Shown here: piece after piece, positions 15,812 through 22,529 of the stretch
How positions within the stretch are numbered: the first letter of the stretch is position 1
Layout of the letters: each line of letters begins with the position of its first letter
Source of the DNA: Desulfovibrio sp. A2
GTDB taxonomy: Bacteria > Desulfobacterota > Desulfovibrionia > Desulfovibrionales > Desulfovibrionaceae
NCBI RefSeq assembly: GCF_000226255.1
Contig: NZ_AGFG01000060.1
Span: 107,841 to 171,840, forward strand
Direction of reading: 5' to 3'
Length of the DNA stretch: 64,000 nucleotides
Made by a program: the position numbers and the translations under genes
Notes under the pieces: model-generated
Database searches by the model: none
What the model saw: only the letters and a program-made list of their open reading frames with translations
What the model was told of the DNA's origin: nothing

Positions 15812-17473
15812 CTATTTCGCGCGTTCCTTGTGACACTCGGCGCAGGCCGTGGCGGCGGGCTTCTCGATCTTCATCCGATCGTGGCAGCCCATGCACTGCT
15901 GGTGGTAGGCAGCCTTCAGGCCGGGGCGGTCGCCCTTGGCGGCGTCGAAGGGCTTGCCGTGGCAGCTGGCGCACTTGGGGGGCGTCTTGCTGAGGGGGCT
16001 GTTGTGATGGCAGCCCGCGCAGACGGTGGCCTTGTCGGTGTGGAACGTGGCGGCCAGCTTGTCGTCGCCGATGCCCGCCATCAGGGTGTTCACGATCTTG
16101 CGGTGCGGCAGCTTGGAGGCTTCGTACTTGTCGGACAGCACGCCGATGGTCACGAACTCGGGGATGTCGTCGGCGGGCAGGGTGCCCTTGGTGGTGCGGC
16201 GGGCGGCCAGGGTGGCGGCGGCCACTTCGGCGCGCTGCTCCTTGGTGGCCTTCAGCAGGCCGCCGTCGGCCACGGCCTTGGCGTCCATACCCACCGGATC
16301 GGCGTGGCACACCGCACAGGCGGTTTCGGACTGGGGCTTGGCCCCGGTCTTCATGAAGCCGTGGCAACCAGCGCACACCGGGGTTTCCACCCGGTTGTTG
16401 TGGCAGCCCACGCAGCTCTTCATGGAGTCGGGCTGGTGCATGGCCTTCTCGACCTGCACGAAGCTGCCGTCCTTCACGCCTTCCAGCGTGTGGCAGGTGG
16501 TGCAGTTGTCGATCTTCACGTGGTGGCAGGCGCGGCAGGTGTTGCTGGCCGCTTCGTGCACCTTGTGGTTGAAGGCCACGGGCTTCATGGTGCCCTTCAT
16601 GCCCTTGGGCGCGTTCTTGCCCACCTCGGGCAGGACCATGGCGGCGTCGGCCTGGCCGCGTTCCAGGCGGGGCACGTCGCGCACCACCTTGAACTTGGCC
16701 TGCATGGCCGGGTCATGGCAGCCGGCGCAGGAGACGGGGCCGCTGTCGGCCTTGGCCGGGGCGGCGGCCACGCTGCGGTGGCAGGTCACGCACTGGGTGT
16801 GCGCGGCCTCGCGCAGCGAGGGCTTCTTCTCCACGCGCGCGTCGCCGTGGCAGGCGCGGCAGGAGTCTTCCTTGTTCTTGCCCCACGAAAGCTTCTTGGC
16901 GGCTTCGTCGTACACGTGGTGGCACGCGCCGCAGTTCTTCTGCGGGTCGTTCACGGGCGCGATGGCCTTGGAGGCCACGTGCCGGTAGTGCAGCGACTTG
17001 TCGAGGCCGATTTCCTTCCACGAGGAGGCAACCGGCTTCGGGTTGTGGCACGAGCGGCATTCGCCGTCCTGCGGGCCGGTCTTCTTGCCCGCCTTGGCCT
17101 GCTCGGTGTGACAGCCGATACAGTTCTCGTGGTAGATCTTCTTGAGGTCGGCGGCGGAGGTGTCCTCAAGGCGCATGAACCTGAGCGACATCTTGCCCTT
17201 GTCGTCGTTCTTGTGGCAGGTGGCGCATTCCTTGCCGGGCGCGGCGACCTTGACCACGGCTTCGGTGTGTCGATCGTGCGGGAAGGTGACCTTCGGCAAT
17301 TCCAGATCGCCGAATTTCGCCATGACGCCGATCTCCACCAGGTCGGCGCGCTGCTCGCCCGTGGAGCCGGGAAGGGGCTTCGTCGTGCCCCGCGCATCCA
17401 GCCCGAAAACCGTGACCGCGGCCACGGCGACCAGAGCTCCCGCCCATCGCAGCAGTGATTTCGCGTTCATCAT
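15812..17473 (-). CDS. hmcA: High-molecular-weight cytochrome c, 16 hemes
   Basis: HmcA (553 aa) is the periplasmic multiheme cytochrome of the Hmc complex and accepts electrons from hydrogenases through type I cytochrome c3. I count sixteen CxxCH heme motifs, from CATCH near the N-terminus to CAECH near the C-terminus. A Sec signal peptide spans about residues 1-28. Two adjacent ATGs exist at 17473 and 17470; AAAGGA 8 nt upstream favours the first. It is the first gene of the operon. A pair of palindromic sites about 300 nt upstream may be its operator. Confidence 0.96.
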   Translation of the reverse strand: MMNAKSLLRWAGALVAVAAVTVFGLDARGTTKPLPGSTGEQRADLVEIGVMAKFGDLELPKVTFPHDRHTEAVVKVAAPGKECATCHKNDDKGKMSLRFMRLEDTSAADLKKIYHENCIGCHTEQAKAGKKTGPQDGECRSCHNPKPVASSWKEIGLDKSLHYRHVASKAIAPVNDPQKNCGACHHVYDEAAKKLSWGKNKEDSCRACHGDARVEKKPSLREAAHTQCVTCHRSVAAAPAKADSGPVSCAGCHDPAMQAKFKVVRDVPRLERGQADAAMVLPEVGKNAPKGMKGTMKPVAFNHKVHEAASNTCRACHHVKIDNCTTCHTLEGVKDGSFVQVEKAMHQPDSMKSCVGCHNNRVETPVCAGCHGFMKTGAKPQSETACAVCHADPVGMDAKAVADGGLLKATKEQRAEVAAATLAARRTTKGTLPADDIPEFVTIGVLSDKYEASKLPHRKIVNTLMAGIGDDKLAATFHTDKATVCAGCHHNSPLSKTPPKCASCHGKPFDAAKGDRPGLKAAYHQQCMGCHDRMKIEKPAATACAECHKERAK

Positions 17474-17767
17474 AGTGGCAGTCCTTTGAAATGAGTGAAA
17501 CGCTTCCTCTGACAACCCTCAGTCGTCGTGCCGCCAGCCGGTTCCCTGCGGCTTGCGCGGCGGCACGGTCGGACAGAGCCCTGCCACGAAGCCGAACTGC
17601 GCCGGCGCCCCCCATGCCGGGGCGCCCGCGTGGTCCGGGTCGTGGTTTCTCCCTGTGGCGTTCGCGGTTCCCGATGTGTGTCCTGTGATACCGCATGGTT
17701 GTGCGATGCTCGCAGGGCCCGTCATCGGGGCGTTTTCGGCCGTTGGCGTCGGCCGGAGCGCGCGCGA

Positions 17768-17812
17768 ATACCCTACCTCTAGGGTATGGAATAATTCCTA
17801 CCGGAGGGGTAT
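17768..17812 (-). promoter_or_regulatory. Paired palindromic operators upstream of hmcA
   Basis: Site 1 (17768-17787) is a perfect palindrome, ATACCCTA, CCTC, TAGGGTAT. Site 2 (17793-17812) reads AATTCCTACCGGAGGGGTAT and matches site 1 at 13 of 20 positions. The sites start 25 bp apart in an AT-rich part of the hmcA upstream region, with a TTGATT box on the minus strand at 17818-17823. Rrf2-family regulators bind dyads of this size, so these are candidate Rrf2 sites; that link is inference. Confidence 0.55.
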
Positions 17813-18192
17813 GCGATAATCAAGGGTGCGTCAAGCACATTCTGCGAAAAATCGAGGTTACTCGATGGTGTCTGGGGTGTGTTGTTACATGTTGAAATAA
17901 AAACATAAAATTTGGTATGTGAGCGGTTGCAAACTGGCCTTTTTCAGTCCGGATTAAGGTGGTACGCGGGGTGGCGGCGGGGCGTCTTTCCGGGGTGCGC
18001 GAAAAAAGAGGCGGAGTGCGTCAAAACGGGCTCCGGATGGCCGGAAAAGGGGGTGCGCCTGCCGGGGATCGGGTGAAGGTGGTCAAAAACGGGGGCAAGG
18101 CCGTTCTGCAGGGGCCACGCCAGGCGCGGCCGGGCCGGCGTTGCGCGGTTGGCCCCAGTTGGCCGCTGTCGGTCCCTGTGCTACACGGGGCC
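17813..18192. other. AT-rich upstream region, no gene seen
   Basis: The stretch between the hmcA operator pair and the next plus-strand gene is AT-rich to about 17950, then GC-rich. It includes the small inverted repeat ATCGAG-GTTA-CTCGAT near 17852. The leader between the operators and hmcA (17474-17767) likewise shows no convincing gene. I see no further element. Confidence 0.45.
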
Positions 18193-19008
18193 ATGCGCAC
18201 CTTCGTGAATCTTCCCCTCAGCTGGGTCGCCCGCGACCCCGCGTGGCTCGACCGTTTCGTGGCCGAGGCCATGCCGCCGGAACTGGGCATCGACACCTTC
18301 GCCGTGCAGAACCTTTCCATGGACTGGCACCGGGAAACCGCGCGCAGACTGGCCGATGCCGGGCTGACCTGCGCGGTGCACCTGCCGTTTTTCGACCTGC
18401 ATCCCGGCAGCCTCAATGACGGCGTGCTGGCCGCCAGCCGCGAGACCCTGCGCCGCGCGGCGGACCTGGCTACCCAGTATGCCCCGCGCCATCTGGTGGG
18501 GCACGCCGCCTTCGACCACAGCCAGCATCAGCCGGAACTGGCGGAATGGCTGGAACGGGCCACGGGCACGTGGAACGCGGTGCTGGACGTGTGTGACGCG
18601 CCCGTGCGCATCGAGAATACCCACGAGCGCGAACCCGAGCCGGTAGCCACGCTCGTGGGCGCCCTGCCTGCCGACCGCGCGGGCATCTGTTTCGACGCCG
18701 GGCACTGGCACAGCTTCGCGCGCGGCGTGCAGCGGCGCGATCTGCGGCGCTGGCTGGATGCCTTTGCCCCCCGCCTGGCCCACCTGCACCTGCACGACAA
18801 CGACGGCAGCGACGACCAGCACCTGGGCCTGGGCACCGGGTCCATCCCCCTGGACGATCTGTTCGGCGGGCTCATCGCGCGGGGGCTGCACCCCACAGCC
18901 ACCCTGGAACCGCACGACGAGGCGTCTTTCGCCGTGTCGCGGGCCTGGTTGGCCGCGCGGCCGCAGTACGCGGAGGTGCTTTCGCCCGTGTCCGCGCCCG
19001 CCGCGTAA
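18193..19008 (+). CDS. Sugar phosphate isomerase/epimerase-like TIM-barrel protein
   Basis: This 271-aa cytoplasmic protein fits the AP-endonuclease-family-2 (xylose isomerase-like) TIM barrel. Metal-binding positions appear in HLPFFDLHPGS, LVGHAAFDH, RIENTHERE, ICFDAGHWHSF, HLHLHDNDGSDDQH and TLEPHDE. These His, Glu and Asp residues follow the order usual for the three-metal or two-metal site of the family. The start at 18193 (MRTFVNLPLSW) has only a weak GGGG upstream. The substrate is unknown: isomerase, epimerase or nuclease activity is possible, and isomerase/epimerase is most likely. It stands alone, ended by a terminator. Confidence 0.82.
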   Translation: MRTFVNLPLSWVARDPAWLDRFVAEAMPPELGIDTFAVQNLSMDWHRETARRLADAGLTCAVHLPFFDLHPGSLNDGVLAASRETLRRAADLATQYAPRHLVGHAAFDHSQHQPELAEWLERATGTWNAVLDVCDAPVRIENTHEREPEPVATLVGALPADRAGICFDAGHWHSFARGVQRRDLRRWLDAFAPRLAHLHLHDNDGSDDQHLGLGTGSIPLDDLFGGLIARGLHPTATLEPHDEASFAVSRAWLAARPQYAEVLSPVSAPAA

Positions 19009-19058
19009 CCCGGCGGCAGGCCGCGCCTCTTCCGGCCCCAGTTTGTTTCACCAACGCC

Positions 19059-19092
19059 AACGCGCCGCCTGGTATTTGCCGGACGGCGCGTT
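19059..19092 (+). terminator. Intrinsic terminator after the TIM-barrel gene
   Basis: AACGCGCCG (19059-19067) and CGGCGCGTT (19084-19092) form a 9-bp stem followed by a TTTT run. It lies 50 nt after the stop, before a convergent gene. Confidence 0.75.
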
Positions 19093-19168
19093 TTCATTGC
19101 GAATATGGGGAGATATCTGGACGAATAGTATGGGAGGGTTGCGGACTGGCGCGATGGGAGCGCTCGGC

Positions 19169-20185
19169 CTACAGCGCGTCGGCATAGTTCACGGGCAGCC
19201 AGGCGTAGCCTCCCTTTCCCTGGTCCCTGGCCCGCACCCGGCCCAGGCCCGGGAAGGGCAGGTGCGAACCGGCTACCCAGATGTCTTCGGCGGCCACCTT
19301 GGGCAGCAGGCGCAGGCGGGTTTCCACTGCCTTCTTCTGGTCCACGTCGAAGTCGATGGACACCTCCGGCCGGGCGAACTGCACCGGGGGGCTGTGGATG
19401 ATGTCCGCCCAGAACAGCAGGGCCTTGCCGCCGGAGGTCACGCGGAACCCGCAGTGCCCCGGCGTGTGGCCGGGCAGGTCCACCGAGGTGACAAGCGGCA
19501 GATGGGTCAGGGGCGCGGCCCCCGGCGCGAAGGCGTGCAGCCTGCCGGAATCCTTGTACGGGGCCAGCGCCTTGCGCAGGGCCAGCAGCCCGGCCTTGCG
19601 GCCCTCCGGCGCGGCGGCCAGGGTGGCGTCGCTGGTCCAGTAGTCCAGTTCCGGAGCGCTCACGTGCACGCTGGCCGTGGGGAACACCGGCACGCCGGTG
19701 GCGTCCACCAGCCCCAGGGCATGGTCCGGGTGCAGGTGCGAGAGCAGCACGTGGTCGATGCGTTCCGGGGCGTGCCCGGCCGCGCGCAGGTTGCCGGGCA
19801 GATGCCCGCCCCGCGCGCCGAAGAACGCACCCGCGCCGGTGTCCATGAGCACCCGGCGCGTACCGGCATCCAGCAGGAAGCAGTTCACGTTGCTGGTGGC
19901 GGGCTGCCCGGCGGCGATGCCCGCGTCTTCCAGAAGTTTGTCGATGTCCTTGCGGTCGGCCCCGTGCAGGATGGCCGGGTCGAGCTTGCCGTGGGCGTCG
20001 AACAGGGCGAACACGGCCACATCGCCCACGGGCAGCCGGAAGAAGCCGGGGGCCTGTACGCCGCCCCCGGAATTGGCGGCCATGGCCGTGGCGGCGGGCA
20101 GGGTGGCCATGGTGGCCGCTGTGGTAAGTGAGGACAGGGGGACGAGGGCCAGCAACGACTGCATGAAGCGTCTGCGATCAAGCAT
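19169..20185 (-). CDS. Tat-exported metallo-beta-lactamase-fold hydrolase
   Basis: This 338-aa protein begins MLDRRRFMQSLLALVPL, a twin-arginine signal, so it is probably periplasmic. The mature part has the metallo-hydrolase motif LLSHLHPDHALGL (HxHxDH), then DLPGHTPGHCGF, FWADIIHSPPV and GSHLPFPGLG, which supply the other metal ligands. Such proteins include quorum-quenching lactonases and other hydrolases with two metal ions. The substrate cannot be predicted. It is monocistronic and convergent with the TIM-barrel gene. Confidence 0.88.
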   Translation of the reverse strand: MLDRRRFMQSLLALVPLSSLTTAATMATLPAATAMAANSGGGVQAPGFFRLPVGDVAVFALFDAHGKLDPAILHGADRKDIDKLLEDAGIAAGQPATSNVNCFLLDAGTRRVLMDTGAGAFFGARGGHLPGNLRAAGHAPERIDHVLLSHLHPDHALGLVDATGVPVFPTASVHVSAPELDYWTSDATLAAAPEGRKAGLLALRKALAPYKDSGRLHAFAPGAAPLTHLPLVTSVDLPGHTPGHCGFRVTSGGKALLFWADIIHSPPVQFARPEVSIDFDVDQKKAVETRLRLLPKVAAEDIWVAGSHLPFPGLGRVRARDQGKGGYAWLPVNYADAL

Positions 20186-20336
20186 GCGAGCCTCCGGAAT
20201 GGTTGGGGCGACGGGGTGCGCGGGGCGGGCTGGGAGGGAAGGGCAGGATGACGGACGCCCGCATGTTTCAAGATAGCATCTGGCGGCGCGCAGGCAAGCG
20301 GCGTCGGCAGGATGCCGGACACTTTGGCGAGGAGTG

Positions 20337-20365
20337 TTGACGCCCCTCAGATTGCGGTGTACATT
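20337..20365 (+). promoter_or_regulatory. Sigma-70-type promoter of the small RNA/NYN unit
   Basis: TTGACG (20337-20342), a 17-nt spacer and TACATT (20360-20365) make a good housekeeping promoter. Transcription would begin near 20372, at the first hairpin of the predicted small RNA. From here back to 20186 I see no gene. Confidence 0.6.
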
Positions 20366-20371
20366 ACAGTT

Positions 20372-20472
20372 GAAGCGTGAGCTTCCGGTTCCACACAGGC
20401 CGATAATATGTTAATCCCCTTGGGCTTCAGTTGCCCAAGGCCCTGAGCCGGGTCCTTGACCCGGCTTTTTTT
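20372..20472 (+). ncRNA. Putative ~100-nt structured RNA ahead of the NYN gene
   Basis: The region between the promoter and a perfect intrinsic terminator can fold into three hairpins. They are GAAGC/GCTTC (20372-20385), CCTTGGGC/GCCCAAGG (20418-20440) and AGCCGGGTC/GACCCGGCT (20446-20466) followed by seven T. No ribosome site or open frame is seen inside. It could be an independent small RNA or a leader that attenuates the NYN gene, whose ATG is only 21 nt after the T-run. I do not recognise a known RNA family. Confidence 0.55.
20446..20472 (+). terminator. Intrinsic terminator just before the NYN gene
   Basis: AGCCGGGTC (20446-20454), loop CTT, GACCCGGCT (20458-20466), then TTTTTTT to 20472. 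This is the best rho-independent terminator in the window. It lies between the promoter and the NYN gene. Confidence 0.85.
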
Positions 20473-20493
20473 ATGCACACATGAGGAGTAGGT

Positions 20494-21123
20494 ATGTCCG
20501 TTCCTTTACGGTGTTCGTTTTTTATTGATGGGTTCAATTTTTATCATTCTATTGATAATAGCCCGCTGCAGAACAGATATAAATGGTTTAATTACGCCGC
20601 GTTGGCCAGGAGCTATCTTCCGCATAGCCATCAATTAGGAATTATACATTATTTTACGGCGTATGCCGATTGGATGCCAGATAAGAAAAGAAGGCACAAA
20701 GCCCTTATCCGGGCGTTGCTTTCAGAAGGCGTAAAGGTTCGCAGAGGAAAATTTAAAGAGAAAAGTAGGTATTGTAGGTGGTGTCAAAAAACATGGAAAG
20801 CCCACGAAGAAAAACAGACAGATATAAATATAGCAATTGAATTGATGTCTTCTGCGTTTAAGAATGAGTATGATACGGCGATAATTATATCGGGAGATAC
20901 GGATCTGGTGCCTGCTGTTCGACGTGTTAAAAATTTATTCCCAGAAAAACGCATAGGCGTATTGTTCCCTCCCGGCATGCGTCATGGTGAATTGGAACGG
21001 TGTTGCGATTATGCAATAAAGTTGTATGCGAATCAGTTGAAAAAATTTCGTTTCTCAGATGTTGTTCAATGGAACGTTGGTTCTCAAAGATTATCCGTTG
21101 CATGCCCTGAGGAATATAAGTAG
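20494..21123 (+). CDS. NYN domain (PIN-like) putative ribonuclease
   Basis: This 209-aa protein has the LabA/DUF88-type NYN fold. Acidic catalytic positions appear in FFIDGFNFYH, EKQTDINIAIELM and AIIISGDTDLVPAVRR, the usual metal-dependent nuclease pattern. A CRWC motif lies between them. NYN proteins act on RNA. The gene is strikingly AT-rich against GC-rich neighbours and uses AT-ending codons (ttt, att, aaa), a sign of recent transfer. GAGGAG lies 5 nt before the ATG. It follows a promoter, a structured RNA and a terminator, and ends 5 nt before a convergent gene. A defence or toxin role is possible but not shown. Confidence 0.88.
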   Translation: MSVPLRCSFFIDGFNFYHSIDNSPLQNRYKWFNYAALARSYLPHSHQLGIIHYFTAYADWMPDKKRRHKALIRALLSEGVKVRRGKFKEKSRYCRWCQKTWKAHEEKQTDINIAIELMSSAFKNEYDTAIIISGDTDLVPAVRRVKNLFPEKRIGVLFPPGMRHGELERCCDYAIKLYANQLKKFRFSDVVQWNVGSQRLSVACPEEYK

Positions 21124-21128
21124 CGCCG

Positions 21129-22529
21129 CTACTCCCTGCCCGCGCCGCCGATGCCCAGCCGCCGCAAGATTTTCTGCAATGACACCCGCTCCAGCCCGGA
21201 AATGCGCGCCGCCTCCGAGATGTTGCCCTCGGTGCGTTCCAGCAGCCGTTCCACGTAGCGCCGGGTGAATTCGTCCAGCACGTGGGCCTTGGCGTCCTTG
21301 TACGGGGTCAGCGGCGGTTCGGCCACGGGCGCGGCGCAATCGGCCGGGCCGCCCACTAGCCGCAGGTGGGCCATCTCCACCGTGTCGCCGGGGCAGAACA
21401 CCGCCAGCCGCCGCACGAAGTTCTGCAACTCCCGCACGTTGCCGGGCCATTCCCGTCCGCACAGGCAGGCCATGGCCTCTGGCGAAAGGCGCTTTTGCGC
21501 TATCTGCATCTCGCGGCAGGTCTGGGCCAGAAAGTGGTCGGCCAGCAGGGGGATGTCGTCGGCGCGGTCGCGCAGGGGCGGGGTGTGGATGGTCAGCACG
21601 TTGAGCCGGTAGAACAGGTCCTCCCGGAATTCCCCGCTCTTGATGCGCGCCTCCAGCGCCTGGTTGGTGGAGGCGATGATGCGCACGTCCACCTTCACAG
21701 TGCCGCTGGAGCCCACCGGGCGGATCTCGTGTTCCTGCAACACCCGCAGCAGCTTGGTCTGGATGCCGGGCGAGATGTCGCCGATTTCGTCGAGCACGAT
21801 GGTGCCCCCGGCGGCGGACATGAACAGCCCCTTGCGCGAGCGCTCCGCCCCGGTGAAGGCCCCCTTCACGTGGCCGAACAGTTCGCTTTCCAGCAGCTGG
21901 TCCGGAATGGCCGGGCAATGCACGCTGACCACCGGGCGCTGGGCCCGGCCGGACAGGGCATGGATGGATGCGGCCACCAGTTCCTTGCCGGTGCCCGATT
22001 CGCCCCGCACCAGCACCGTGTAGTCCGACGCGGCCACCGCCGCGATGGTTTCCTTCAGCCTGCGCATGGCCGGGGTTTCGCCGATGAGCGAACGTTCCAG
22101 CCCGGTGCGCGACATTTCCTCGCGCAACTGGCGGTTTTCGCGCAGCAGGCGGCAGCGCTCCAACCCCTTGGTCACGGCGCGGTACAGGTCCTCGCGGCGC
22201 ACCGGCTTGGTCAGGAAGTCGTAGGCCCCGCTCTTGAGCGCCGTCACCGCCGTCTCGATGGTGCCGTGCGCGGTGAGCAGGATGACGCTGGGGGTCGCGT
22301 CCTGGGTTTGCGCGTGGGCCATCAGTTCCAGCCCGTCCATGTCGGGCATGCGCAGGTCGGTCAGCAGCACGGCCGGGTCGCTGCGGCCCAGCAGGTCCAG
22401 CCCGGCCCGACCCGATGTGGCCACCAGCACCTCCGCATCGGGGAAGCCCGCGCGCAACTGGCGCGCCAGGCCGTTGGCGAAGTCCGCCTCGTCGTCCACC
22501 ACCAGAATGGTCTCGTGGGGCGTGGTCAT
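21129..22529 (-). CDS. Sigma-54-dependent response regulator (NtrC family)
   Basis: This 466-aa activator has a receiver domain (ILVVDDEADFA, phospho-Asp in VLLTDLRMPDMDG, Lys in DFLTKPV). A central AAA+ domain follows with Walker A GESGTGKE, the sigma-54 contact loop GAFTGA, Walker B GTIVLDEIGD and the arginine segment REDLFYRLNVL. The Fis-type helix-turn-helix at the end reads GNISEAARISGLERVSLQKIL. It activates sigma-54 promoters when phosphorylated. Its ATG overlaps the stop of the upstream kinase gene by 4 nt (ATGA), so the two form a pair. Targets are not evident; the nif sigma-54 promoters in this window are possible but unproven. Confidence 0.95.
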   Translation of the reverse strand: MTTPHETILVVDDEADFANGLARQLRAGFPDAEVLVATSGRAGLDLLGRSDPAVLLTDLRMPDMDGLELMAHAQTQDATPSVILLTAHGTIETAVTALKSGAYDFLTKPVRREDLYRAVTKGLERCRLLRENRQLREEMSRTGLERSLIGETPAMRRLKETIAAVAASDYTVLVRGESGTGKELVAASIHALSGRAQRPVVSVHCPAIPDQLLESELFGHVKGAFTGAERSRKGLFMSAAGGTIVLDEIGDISPGIQTKLLRVLQEHEIRPVGSSGTVKVDVRIIASTNQALEARIKSGEFREDLFYRLNVLTIHTPPLRDRADDIPLLADHFLAQTCREMQIAQKRLSPEAMACLCGREWPGNVRELQNFVRRLAVFCPGDTVEMAHLRLVGGPADCAAPVAEPPLTPYKDAKAHVLDEFTRRYVERLLERTEGNISEAARISGLERVSLQKILRRLGIGGAGRE

